Shown here: positions 57,070 to 64,000 of the stretch, piece after piece
Numbering within the stretch: position 1 is the first letter of the stretch
Layout: every line of letters begins with the position of its first letter
Source of the DNA: Polaribacter porphyrae
GTDB taxonomy: Bacteria > Bacteroidota > Bacteroidia > Flavobacteriales > Flavobacteriaceae
Length of the DNA: 64,000 nucleotides
NCBI RefSeq assembly: GCF_002954685.1
Contig: NZ_MSCN01000001.1
Span: 959,600 to 1,023,599 of the forward strand
Direction: 5' to 3'
Notes under the pieces: generated by a model
Seen by the model: only the letters and a program-made list of their open reading frames with translations
What the model was told of the DNA's origin: nothing
The model's database searches: none
Position numbers and translations under genes: made by a program

Positions 57070-57480
57070 TTAAATATTATTTACTTCTCGAAAATTGCTC
57101 TTTTTGAAATTTACTAGGTAATTTCCCTGTTTTTTTTTTAATAATTTACTAAAAGATCCTAAACTTTCAAACCCAACTTCAAAACAAGTTTCAGATACTC
57201 CTTTTCCATTAGCTAATTTTTGCTTTGATTTTTCAATTCGTTTATCAATTAAATATTGTCTTGGAGTTTGTCCATAATATCTTTTAAAAAGTCGCAGTAA
57301 ATGATACTTTGAAGTAAACTGAATTTTAGAAATTACATCTAAACTCAATTCTTTTTCAGAATTATTATCTATTAATCTTTTAGTTTCTATTATAACTTCT
57401 ATTTGTTTATCATTTGAAAAACAGGTGTTTTTTACTTCAACCAACTTCGTTTCATAAAAAGTTTTTTCTTCTGATTTCAA
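57070..57480 (-). CDS. AraC-family regulator, short
   Basis: A small regulator with a C-terminal double helix-turn-helix (about 55-130 of the shorter form; DVISKIQFTSKYHLLRLFKRYYGQ and GVSETCFEVGFESLGSFSKLLKKKQG). The N-terminal part is too short for a sugar-binding domain. The frame is open from 57543, but TTG at 57480 (MKSEEKTF) is a more natural start; both are TTG. It probably controls the VOC gene 42 bases downstream. Confidence 0.78.
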   Translation of the reverse strand: MKSEEKTFYETKLVEVKNTCFSNDKQIEVIIETKRLIDNNSEKELSLDVISKIQFTSKYHLLRLFKRYYGQTPRQYLIDKRIEKSKQKLANGKGVSETCFEVGFESLGSFSKLLKKKQGNYLVNFKKSNFREVNNI

Positions 57481-57634
57481 ATTATAATTAAGTTTTGTGA
57501 GTAAAATAGTAATATACTGAACACATAATTTAATAAATATCAACTTAATAAATAACGGTTTTTAAAAATAATCTTATTTAGGCAGTATTCACAATTGTAG
57601 GTGTGAATAATATTCGTGGGTAATATTAAAAAAA

Positions 57635-58771
57635 TTAAATCCTTTTAAACAAGGCTTTTGTAAACAAACCAATAGGCATTTTTAACTGGATACTCAAATC
57701 TTCTAAAAAAGAGGTTTCTTCATCTAAAAACTTTAGTATTTGAGTTGGATGATTTTTCTGAAACATCTGTCCAAAAATAGAGGAGCCTAGTTCATTTTTT
57801 TGAGATAAAATATCTAACAATAATAAATCATAAAACCAAAATTTATTAATCTTATGAAAATTTGTTAGAGGTTTATTTTGCTTTAAAAAGTTGATTAATT
57901 CTTTTGTTTTTTTTGTGGTATTATTAAATGTAAAACCTGTACTAGCTTTGCTCCAGCCACCTGCTGTGCCAATATGTATGATGTTTTTAGAGTTGTGTTT
58001 CCAAAATTTGTAACATGTCATTGGTATAGAACCTTGCTCCTTGTCTACTATTTCGTAGTCAGTAATATTGTTATCTGTTAAATACTTTTCAATTTCTTTT
58101 TTGTATTCATCATAAGGTAAAAGGTCTTTTGAGAATAAGGTATATTCAAACAACGCTTCGTTTTTTTTGTATGGTAAAATATACATAAAACGTGTATTTT
58201 CTTTTTGTGCTACTGTAAAATCCATAAAGGTTGCAGCTGAATCATCAAAAATATTTTGTTTTGTTTTTATAAAAAAACCGACAAAATGTTGTTGTAAAAC
58301 TGGGTATTTTGTTTGTGTTTTGTATTCATCAGAAAAGAGAATACTATTTAAAATTGTATTGGCTTTATAAGTTTTATTATCAGTAATTACTTGAGCTTTA
58401 TCTGCTAATTGCTGAATGCTAACAACGCTTGCTTTCTGAAAAGTAATATTTGATTTTGTTTCTAAATGATTCCAGATTTTAGAATAAAAATCCTTGCTTC
58501 TAATCATTTTATATTGATAAGGATTTATACTTTCTTCAGCAGAATATAAATCACTTTTAAAAATAATATTTTGCCAAGATTTGCTTATTACATCTTGCCA
58601 TTCATCATCTTTTTCTTGCCAATAACACCAAGTTCTGTCGTTTGTGGCTTTTTTTTCTTTATCTAATATTAGTATAGATTTATCATCAAAAAAAGCATCT
58701 TTAGACATTCTGTATGCCATCATTAAGCCTGATGCTCCTCCACCAACAATTATATAATCATAGATTTGCAT
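57635..58771 (-). CDS. crtY: Lycopene beta-cyclase
   Basis: Closes both beta-ionone rings of lycopene to give beta-carotene. The 378-residue protein has the FAD motif YIIVGGGASGLMMAYRM (about 5-21), the cyclase signature NDRTWCYW (about 43-50) and GTAGGWSKASTGFTF (about 268-282). Last gene of the minus-strand carotenoid operon, 46 bases after crtZ. Confidence 0.93.
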   Translation of the reverse strand: MQIYDYIIVGGGASGLMMAYRMSKDAFFDDKSILILDKEKKATNDRTWCYWQEKDDEWQDVISKSWQNIIFKSDLYSAEESINPYQYKMIRSKDFYSKIWNHLETKSNITFQKASVVSIQQLADKAQVITDNKTYKANTILNSILFSDEYKTQTKYPVLQQHFVGFFIKTKQNIFDDSAATFMDFTVAQKENTRFMYILPYKKNEALFEYTLFSKDLLPYDEYKKEIEKYLTDNNITDYEIVDKEQGSIPMTCYKFWKHNSKNIIHIGTAGGWSKASTGFTFNNTTKKTKELINFLKQNKPLTNFHKINKFWFYDLLLLDILSQKNELGSSIFGQMFQKNHPTQILKFLDEETSFLEDLSIQLKMPIGLFTKALFKRI

Positions 58772-58817
58772 GGTAGATTTGATTATTTTTAATTAAGAAA
58801 TTGATATAAAGATTGTA

Positions 58818-59267
58818 TTATTTAATCTGTTCTTTAAAAAATTTTAGAGGCACAAATAACATTCCAAAGCATTGGCTATCTTCTTTACCCATATTTTTGT
58901 GATGTACTTTATGAGCTTTGCGTAACGCTTTTAGATACCAATTATTGGTTCTTTTAAACCATTTAAAACGTTGGTGAATTAAAACATCATGCACTAAAAA
59001 ATAAGCAACACCATAAAACAAGATGCCTAAACCAATAAAGAATAAATAAGTATGTGGAGTATAAGTACCCGCAAAAAATAATGCCATGCTTGGTATTGCA
59101 AAAACTACAAAAAATGCATCATTTTTTTCAAAAACATGAGGATAACCAGGTTCATGATGATCTTCATGTAAAAACCAACCAAAACCATGCATTACATATT
59201 TATGCGTACACCAAGTAATACCTTCCATCAAAACAAAAATACCTAACGTTATTAATGCGTAAATCAT
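58818..59267 (-). CDS. crtZ: Beta-carotene hydroxylase
   Basis: A di-iron membrane hydroxylase adding 3-hydroxyl groups to beta-carotene, giving zeaxanthin. The 149-residue protein has four histidine motifs, HKYVMH, HEDHH, HDVLIHQ and HKVHH, and about four hydrophobic segments. Two bases after crtB. Confidence 0.94.
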   Translation of the reverse strand: MIYALITLGIFVLMEGITWCTHKYVMHGFGWFLHEDHHEPGYPHVFEKNDAFFVVFAIPSMALFFAGTYTPHTYLFFIGLGILFYGVAYFLVHDVLIHQRFKWFKRTNNWYLKALRKAHKVHHKNMGKEDSQCFGMLFVPLKFFKEQIK

Positions 59268-59269
59268 TT

Positions 59270-60112
59270 TTAAATAATATTTAGCTTGTATTTTACGTAA
59301 CTTCTTGCTAACAGATTTATTTTCATAGGGTTGGAGATACGGATTCTAGTATCCATAATTTTTGTAGAAGGTACTTTATTGAGTTTTTTTAATAACTTTC
59401 TATAATATCTATATGCAGTGTAAACTCCAAATTTTGCTTCAACTGGTAGTTTTAAAATTCCATGTTTGTATGCATATTCAAAGTCAGCTTCAATTTCATC
59501 AATAATTATTTGTTTAGAATTTGCATCAAGTTTACCTAAATCTATGTTAGGGAAATATGACCTATTTAACGATTCAAAATCATCTTTTAAATCACGTAAA
59601 AAGTTTACTTTCTGAAAAGCGGACCCCAAACGCATTGCAGCATCTTTTAATTCATTATATCTTTTTTCATCACCATTAACAAAAACTTTTAAACACATTA
59701 AACCCACAACATCTGCAGAGCCATAGATATACTCATCATACTCTTCTTTTGTTGCATATTCTGTTTTGTATAAATCAGCTTTCATACTCTTTAAAAAAGC
59801 TTGTACTAAATCATCTGAAATATCATATTTTTTTATGGTTCTTTGAAATGAATTTAAAATAGGATTTAAACTAATACCTTGCTCTAGTGCAACATAATAA
59901 TCAGTTTCAAAACGATTCATTAATTTTTCTTTATCATAGGCATGAAAAGTATCTACAATTTCATCAGCAAAACGAACAAAACCATAGATGTTGTAGATAT
60001 CAGTTCTTATCTTTGGAGAAAGCATTTTTACAGCCATAGAGAAGGATGTACTGTAACTTTTTGTTACAAGCTTACTACAATTTTCAGATACGTTATCAAA
60101 TAATTCTTTCAT
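59270..60112 (-). CDS. crtB: Phytoene synthase
   Basis: Joins two geranylgeranyl diphosphates head-to-head to 15-cis-phytoene. The 280-residue protein has the two aspartate-rich metal-binding motifs, FADEIVDTF (about 48-56) and LRDLKDDFES (about 172-181), and the family region SYSTSFSMAVK. Four bases after crtI. A geranylgeranyl diphosphate synthase gene is not in the window. Confidence 0.95.
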   Translation of the reverse strand: MKELFDNVSENCSKLVTKSYSTSFSMAVKMLSPKIRTDIYNIYGFVRFADEIVDTFHAYDKEKLMNRFETDYYVALEQGISLNPILNSFQRTIKKYDISDDLVQAFLKSMKADLYKTEYATKEEYDEYIYGSADVVGLMCLKVFVNGDEKRYNELKDAAMRLGSAFQKVNFLRDLKDDFESLNRSYFPNIDLGKLDANSKQIIIDEIEADFEYAYKHGILKLPVEAKFGVYTAYRYYRKLLKKLNKVPSTKIMDTRIRISNPMKINLLARSYVKYKLNII

Positions 60113-60116
60113 GTTA

Positions 60117-61580
60117 CTATTGATTTTTTTTAATTAAGTCTGATGCTATTTTTCCTGATATTAACGCTGGTGGGACTCCTGGTCCAGGTACTGTTAATTG
60201 TCCTGTGAAAAATAAGTTACCTACTTTTTTACTCTTTATTTTTGGTCTTAAAAATGCCGTTTGAAATAACGTATTTGCCATACCATAAGCATTACCTTTA
60301 TATGAGTTATAATCTTTTACAAAATCGTTAACACAAAAAGACTTTTTAAAAATAATACTTTTTTTGACATTCTGACCAGTTAATTGCTCTAAACGTGCTA
60401 GTATTTTGTTAAAATAACGTTCTCTTAATGCTTCTGTATCTTTTAAGCCTGGTGCTAAAGGTATTAAAAACGTTGCTGCCTCTTTACCTTCTGGTGCACA
60501 GGTTTCGTCTGTAATACTAGGAAAACTTGCATAAAACAAGGGTTCGTCTGGCCATTTTGGGTCATCATAAATGTCTTTGGCATGTATATCAAAATCTGTA
60601 TCAAAAAATAAAGTGTGATGACAAACATTATCTAGTTTTTTATCAAAACCAACATAAAATAATAATGATGAAGGTGCAAAAGTTTTTTTAGACCAGTATT
60701 TTTCTGAATATTGACGTAAGTTTTTATCTAATAATGTTTCTGAATGATGATAATCTGCTCCACTTAATACAATATTCGCTTCAATCTTTTCTCCATTAAC
60801 CACTAGACCTGACACTGAATTAGAATTATCTGTAATTATTTTTTCAACATTTGCATCAGTTTTAAATTCTACTCCTAATGTTTTAGCAAGAGTTACCATA
60901 GCCTCTACAACCATATACATACCTCCTTTTGGATGCCAAGTACCTAAACCAAAATCTGCATAATTCATAAAATTATAAAATGCTGGGGTATTACTTGGTT
61001 TTGCTCCTAAAAACAAAACTGGAAACTCTAATATTTGAATTAGTTTATGGCTTTTTATTTTCTTTCTCACATCTTTTCTGATTGTTGAGAAAAATTGAGA
61101 GACTCTAGCAATTGTAGTTGGTGTTACTAATTCTAAAGGAGAAACCCCTGGCTTATATACTAAATCTTTAATAGCAGTGTCATAATTTGCCTTTGCTGAA
61201 CCTAAAAATGATTTTAAGTGTTGAGAGCTGCCTTTTTCTTCATTTTCAAATACTTCATATATTTCATTTAATGAACCAGGAATAGTTATTGAATCATCTT
61301 TATCAAAATAAACTTGATATGCTGGTTTCAATTTTTCCAAAACATAATAATCTAAAGGTTTTTTGCCAAAATCTGCAAAAAAACGCTCAAAAACATCTGG
61401 CATCCAATACCAAGTTGGCCCTATATCAAATGTAAAACCATCATTTTTATATTGTCTTGCTCTACCTCCTAAAGTACTGTTTTTCTCTAAAACTGTTACA
61501 TTAAAACCATCTTTTGCTAAATAGCATGAAGCAGCTAGTGAAGAAAAGCCTGAACCAATTATGTGTATTTTGTTATTCAT
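60117..61580 (-). CDS. crtI: Phytoene desaturase (lycopene-forming type)
   Basis: FAD enzyme that desaturates phytoene stepwise to lycopene. The 487-residue protein has the N-terminal dinucleotide motif IIGSGFSSLAASCYLAKDG (about 6-24), the substrate region FDIGPTWYWMPDVFE, and the bacterial CrtI C-terminal signature FFTGQLTVPGPGVPPALISG. First structural gene after merR (64 bases). Confidence 0.95.
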   Translation of the reverse strand: MNNKIHIIGSGFSSLAASCYLAKDGFNVTVLEKNSTLGGRARQYKNDGFTFDIGPTWYWMPDVFERFFADFGKKPLDYYVLEKLKPAYQVYFDKDDSITIPGSLNEIYEVFENEEKGSSQHLKSFLGSAKANYDTAIKDLVYKPGVSPLELVTPTTIARVSQFFSTIRKDVRKKIKSHKLIQILEFPVLFLGAKPSNTPAFYNFMNYADFGLGTWHPKGGMYMVVEAMVTLAKTLGVEFKTDANVEKIITDNSNSVSGLVVNGEKIEANIVLSGADYHHSETLLDKNLRQYSEKYWSKKTFAPSSLLFYVGFDKKLDNVCHHTLFFDTDFDIHAKDIYDDPKWPDEPLFYASFPSITDETCAPEGKEAATFLIPLAPGLKDTEALRERYFNKILARLEQLTGQNVKKSIIFKKSFCVNDFVKDYNSYKGNAYGMANTLFQTAFLRPKIKSKKVGNLFFTGQLTVPGPGVPPALISGKIASDLIKKNQ

Positions 61581-61644
61581 TAATATGAATTTTGTTTAAT
61601 TAAAACAACTATTAATTAAACGATTAATTTGATTGAATTGAATT

Positions 61645-62538
61645 TTATAATACTTTTAATAAATCAGAAATTGAGTTATGTAATTCGATATTATTATCTA
61701 ATTGTAGTGTTTTTATTTTTGCGACTTTTCTACCAACAGCTATAAATTTATTTTCGGTATTACTCATTACCTCATCTATTTCATTAAAATAATCTTCTAT
61801 TTTATCATCATAAGGTTGAATAGTGAGTGAGGTTATAAAACAAATTTCTCTATTACTCTCTAGAAAGTAATTTAGATTATTTAATGGTAAACTTTGCCCA
61901 AGATAGATGGTATGATAACCTCTTAAAACTAACTCATAATTTAGGTACAATAATCCTAGTTCATGTATTTCATTTTCAGGTAAAAATAAAACATAGGTTT
62001 TATTAGTATTACTAATACTATATTGAAGTTTTTCAGTATTAGTTTGTATTTTCTGTGCTATTAAATTAGAGATAAAATGCTCATGTGCAGGTAGTAGAGT
62101 ATCAGTTTGCCATAACATACCAATATGATCTAAAAAAGGAATAAAAACATCTTTGAATATCTCTCTGAATGTTTTTTTGTGTAGTAATTTATTATAAGTA
62201 TTGTTAAATAAAATTTTATCAAATTGAAACATGGCAACTTTAAATGAATTTATAGCTTCATCATTTGTTGCCATACTAAAAGCCAATTCTCTAGATTTTG
62301 TAATGATTTCATCATTACTCATTTTTGCAATTTTAGATATTTTGTAATTGTTTTTATTTAATAAAACTATATTTAAAAGTTTTGTCAAATTATCTGGTGT
62401 GTAGTATCTAATATTGGTTTCTGTTCTTCTTGGCTCTAGTAAACTGTATCTTTTTTCCCAAATTCTTATGGTATGTGCTTTTATACCAGATATATTTTCA
62501 AGGTCTTTAATAGAAAAATCTTGCTTAATATTGTTCAA
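61645..62538 (-). CDS. MerR-family regulator with cobalamin-binding domains (CarH-like)
   Basis: A regulator with an N-terminal MerR winged helix (FSIKDLENISGIKAHTIRIWEKRYSLLEP) and a C-terminal cobalamin-binding part. Numbering from the longest frame (62562), W151 followed by nine residues and E161-H162 matches the Wx9EH motif of CarH helical domains, and ENEIHELG (E198, H200, G203) matches the ExHxxG B12 motif. CarH proteins repress carotenoid genes in the dark with adenosylcobalamin and release DNA in light. The residue after W151 is Gln, not His. The start is TTG at 62538, since the other TTG is part of the -7 element. Leads the crt operon. Confidence 0.88.
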   Translation of the reverse strand: MNNIKQDFSIKDLENISGIKAHTIRIWEKRYSLLEPRRTETNIRYYTPDNLTKLLNIVLLNKNNYKISKIAKMSNDEIITKSRELAFSMATNDEAINSFKVAMFQFDKILFNNTYNKLLHKKTFREIFKDVFIPFLDHIGMLWQTDTLLPAHEHFISNLIAQKIQTNTEKLQYSISNTNKTYVLFLPENEIHELGLLYLNYELVLRGYHTIYLGQSLPLNNLNYFLESNREICFITSLTIQPYDDKIEDYFNEIDEVMSNTENKFIAVGRKVAKIKTLQLDNNIELHNSISDLLKVL

Positions 62539-62559
62539 TTTATTTATTTTTGAGTTAAA

Positions 62560-62567
62560 CAAAATTA
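62560..62567 (-). promoter_or_regulatory. -7 element TAATTTTG of the merR-crt operon
   Basis: Reverse strand TAATTTTG, 21 bases before TTG 62538. It overlaps the in-frame TTG at 62562, ruling that start out. Confidence 0.55.
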
Positions 62568-62656
62568 ATGATTTTATTTTTAATAAAATTATTTTTAAGA
62601 AAATTGTAACAAATTATTTATTTTAACTACTAATTAATAGAACTAACTAAACGTAG

Positions 62657-63151
62657 GTGCAGAAAGATTTAGAAATTAAATTTTTAGCGGATTTTGAGAA
62701 AAATCAAAACATAGCTCATAAAATATGTAGGTTATATACTACAAATAATGATGCTCATAAAGATTTATTTCAAGAAATAACTATTCAACTCTGGAAAAAT
62801 TATCCAAAGTTTAGAGGCGATTCTAAATTTAGTACCTGGATGTACAGAGTAGCTTTGAATACAGCTATTTCATTGTACAGAAAATCAACAAGAAAAGTAA
62901 AAACGCAAGATATTTCTGATGTAGCTTTTAAAATAAAATCTAATGATTATGATGATACAGAAGAAAGACAACTTAAAGCTTTGTACAATGCTATTCGTGA
63001 ATTGAATGACATTGAAAAGGCTCTGATTTTTCTTTATTTAGAAGATAAACCTTACAAAGAAATTTCTGAAGCATTAGGTATTTCTAGTGTAAATGCTAGA
63101 GTGAAAATGAATAGAGCTAAAGAAAAATTAAAAAATATACTAAACCCATAA
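62657..63151 (+). CDS. ECF-type RNA polymerase sigma factor
   Basis: A 164-residue sigma-70 family factor with region 2 (LFQEITIQLWKNYPKFRG...FSTWMYRVALNTA, about 37-72) and region 4 (YLEDKPYKEISEALGISSVNARVKMNRAKEKLK, about 127-160). No region 1 or 3. The start is GTG at 62657. Divergent from merR-crt and three bases upstream of a membrane protein gene which may act as its anti-sigma partner, although no zinc anti-sigma motif is seen. In light-controlled carotenogenesis of other bacteria an ECF factor near CarH-type regulators responds to light; here that is only inferred. Confidence 0.9.
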   Translation: MQKDLEIKFLADFEKNQNIAHKICRLYTTNNDAHKDLFQEITIQLWKNYPKFRGDSKFSTWMYRVALNTAISLYRKSTRKVKTQDISDVAFKIKSNDYDDTEERQLKALYNAIRELNDIEKALIFLYLEDKPYKEISEALGISSVNARVKMNRAKEKLKNILNP

Positions 63152-63154
63152 GTT

Positions 63155-63799
63155 ATGGATGTATTAGAAAATTATAAAAAAGCTTGGAGCAAGCAAACAG
63201 AAGTTGCTGAAAAAGTTTCTACCAATGAAATCTACAAAATGGCACACTCAAAATCTTCATCTATTGTAAAATGGATTTTTATAGTCGGCATTTTGGAATT
63301 TATTTTTTGGATTACCATAAATATTTTTACTCCTGATAGTTATAGTTTTTTTGAAATATACAAAGACTTAAATCTTGAAACACTTATCAATATTTTTACT
63401 ATTTTGCATTATATAGTTATTATTGGTTTTTTGTACCTTTTTTATAAAAATTATACTAAAATATCTATTGCAGATAATACCAAAAAACTTATACATAAAA
63501 TTTTAAGAATTAGAAAAACAGTTCGTAATTATGTATATTATAATCTTGCTATAATTGTATTGACTAGTATTATTATTAATATAGTTGTATTTTCTGATGA
63601 AGATAAAATGAATAAGTTCTTTAATCCAGAAAACCTGACAATGAGTATCAATGAAATGATTACATTATCTGTTATAAGTCAATTAATAGCATTGGTCATT
63701 ATTTTAGCTTTATTCTGGTTATTCTATAAACTAGTTTATGGAATCTTACTTAAAAAATTAAACAGAAATTACAAGGAATTAATTAAATTAGACAGCTAA
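63155..63799 (+). CDS. Membrane protein downstream of the sigma factor
   Basis: A 214-residue protein with about four membrane helices (39-60, 85-108, 132-155, 178-205) and a 35-residue cytoplasmic N-terminus rich in Lys and Glu. The three-base spacing to the sigma gene suggests functional coupling, possibly as a membrane regulator. No HxxxCxxC anti-sigma motif. Family not recognised. Confidence 0.72.
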   Translation: MDVLENYKKAWSKQTEVAEKVSTNEIYKMAHSKSSSIVKWIFIVGILEFIFWITINIFTPDSYSFFEIYKDLNLETLINIFTILHYIVIIGFLYLFYKNYTKISIADNTKKLIHKILRIRKTVRNYVYYNLAIIVLTSIIINIVVFSDEDKMNKFFNPENLTMSINEMITLSVISQLIALVIILALFWLFYKLVYGILLKKLNRNYKELIKLDS

Positions 63800-63812
63800 T
63801 TATTAATTTACC

Positions 63813-64000
63813 ATGAAAAAAATACTGATACTTCTTCTTTTATGCATTTCTTTAACTACGTCTTCACAAAAAACAGATTTTTGGGATAATGTTCAATTTG
63901 GAGGTGGTTTTACACTAGGTTTTGGTAATCAAACTACTATAGGTATAGCACCAAGTGCTATTTATAACTTTGATAATGGTTTTGCTTTAGGTGCAGGTCT
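63813..64000 (+). CDS. Outer-membrane protein (5' fragment)
   Basis: ATG at 63813; 62 residues visible before the edge. Signal peptide to about residue 18 (LTTSSQ), then a Gly/aromatic-rich stretch (FGGGFTLGFGNQTTIGIAP) with the strand alternation of an outer-membrane barrel. Thirteen bases after the membrane protein gene and likely part of the same operon. Confidence 0.75.
   Translation, partial: MKKILILLLLCISLTTSSQKTDFWDNVQFGGGFTLGFGNQTTIGIAPSAIYNFDNGFALGAG

Noticed and set aside
62538..62562. TTG at 62562 as merR start
   Set aside because: These bases are the last three of the -7 element TAATTTTG; the next in-frame TTG at 62538 fits the usual protein start.
57635..62562. Proteorhodopsin or retinal synthesis cluster
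   Set aside because: The crt genes could supply beta-carotene, but no rhodopsin or beta-carotene dioxygenase gene is in the window.

Overview
The window is about 30% G+C chromosomal DNA from a marine-type member of the Flavobacteriaceae (Bacteroidota); a Polaribacter- or Tenacibaculum-like genome fits best. The evidence is gene content (LptD/TamB envelope genes, a Bacteroidota-type NusB-YajC-YbbR-CoaE block, a type IX secretion sorting domain, a carotenoid operon) and promoter style: many genes are preceded by the Bacteroidota -7 element TAnnTTTG, sometimes with a TTG about 16-21 bases upstream. No rRNA, tRNA, CRISPR array or intact mobile element was seen. Genus is inference; family is well supported.

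Layout. 1-12 kb: envelope and glycolysis (MCE/MlaD-like fragment, N-acetylmuramoyl-L-alanine amidase, LptD, RidA, gap, pfkA, tamB). 12-20 kb: tsaD, an LTA-synthase-like sulfatase, an FkbM methyltransferase, a small Crp-led operon, holA, a lone HsdR-N domain protein and a family 2 glycosyltransferase. 20-28.9 kb: YrdC/Sua5 protein, an OmpR-type two-component system, coaE, ybbR-like, yajC, DUF1573 lipoprotein, nusB, an ABC exporter and a PUR-alpha-like protein. 29-39 kb: an unrecognised exported protein, menF and a hotdog thioesterase, a pRiA4b ORF-3-like protein, an ABC-2 transporter pair and a 1513-residue type IX secreted protein.

39-49 kb is a two-carbon metabolism island: isocitrate lyase and malate synthase (glyoxylate shunt), a divergent ScfR-type regulator, a methylcrotonyl-type carboxylase beta subunit, phosphate acetyltransferase and acetate kinase. 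The aceB/regulator gap carries a perfect 14-bp palindrome and a half site. 49.1-50.3 kb is non-coding and holds decayed transposase fragments; directly after it argB-argE-argH begin without the usual upstream arg genes, with a palindromic interspersed repeat inside the cluster. 53.6-55 kb holds an unusual two-gene signalling unit: a soluble histidine kinase with a four-cysteine N-terminus, broken by a one-base deletion in a T run, and a receiver-only partner.

55-64 kb: a cytochrome P450, a glyoxalase-fold protein and AraC regulator, then the minus-strand operon merR-crtI-crtB-crtZ-crtY, enough to turn phytoene precursors into zeaxanthin. The MerR protein keeps the adenosylcobalamin-binding signatures of CarH photoreceptors, so the pigment operon is probably controlled by B12 and light. 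Divergent from it lie a sigma-70 family factor, a membrane protein and the start of an outer-membrane protein.

The most interesting items are the CarH-like regulator with an altered upper-ligand position, the cysteine-type kinase/receiver pair, the ScfR operator between the glyoxylate genes and their regulator, and a set of promoters placed so close to start codons that the mRNAs should be leaderless.
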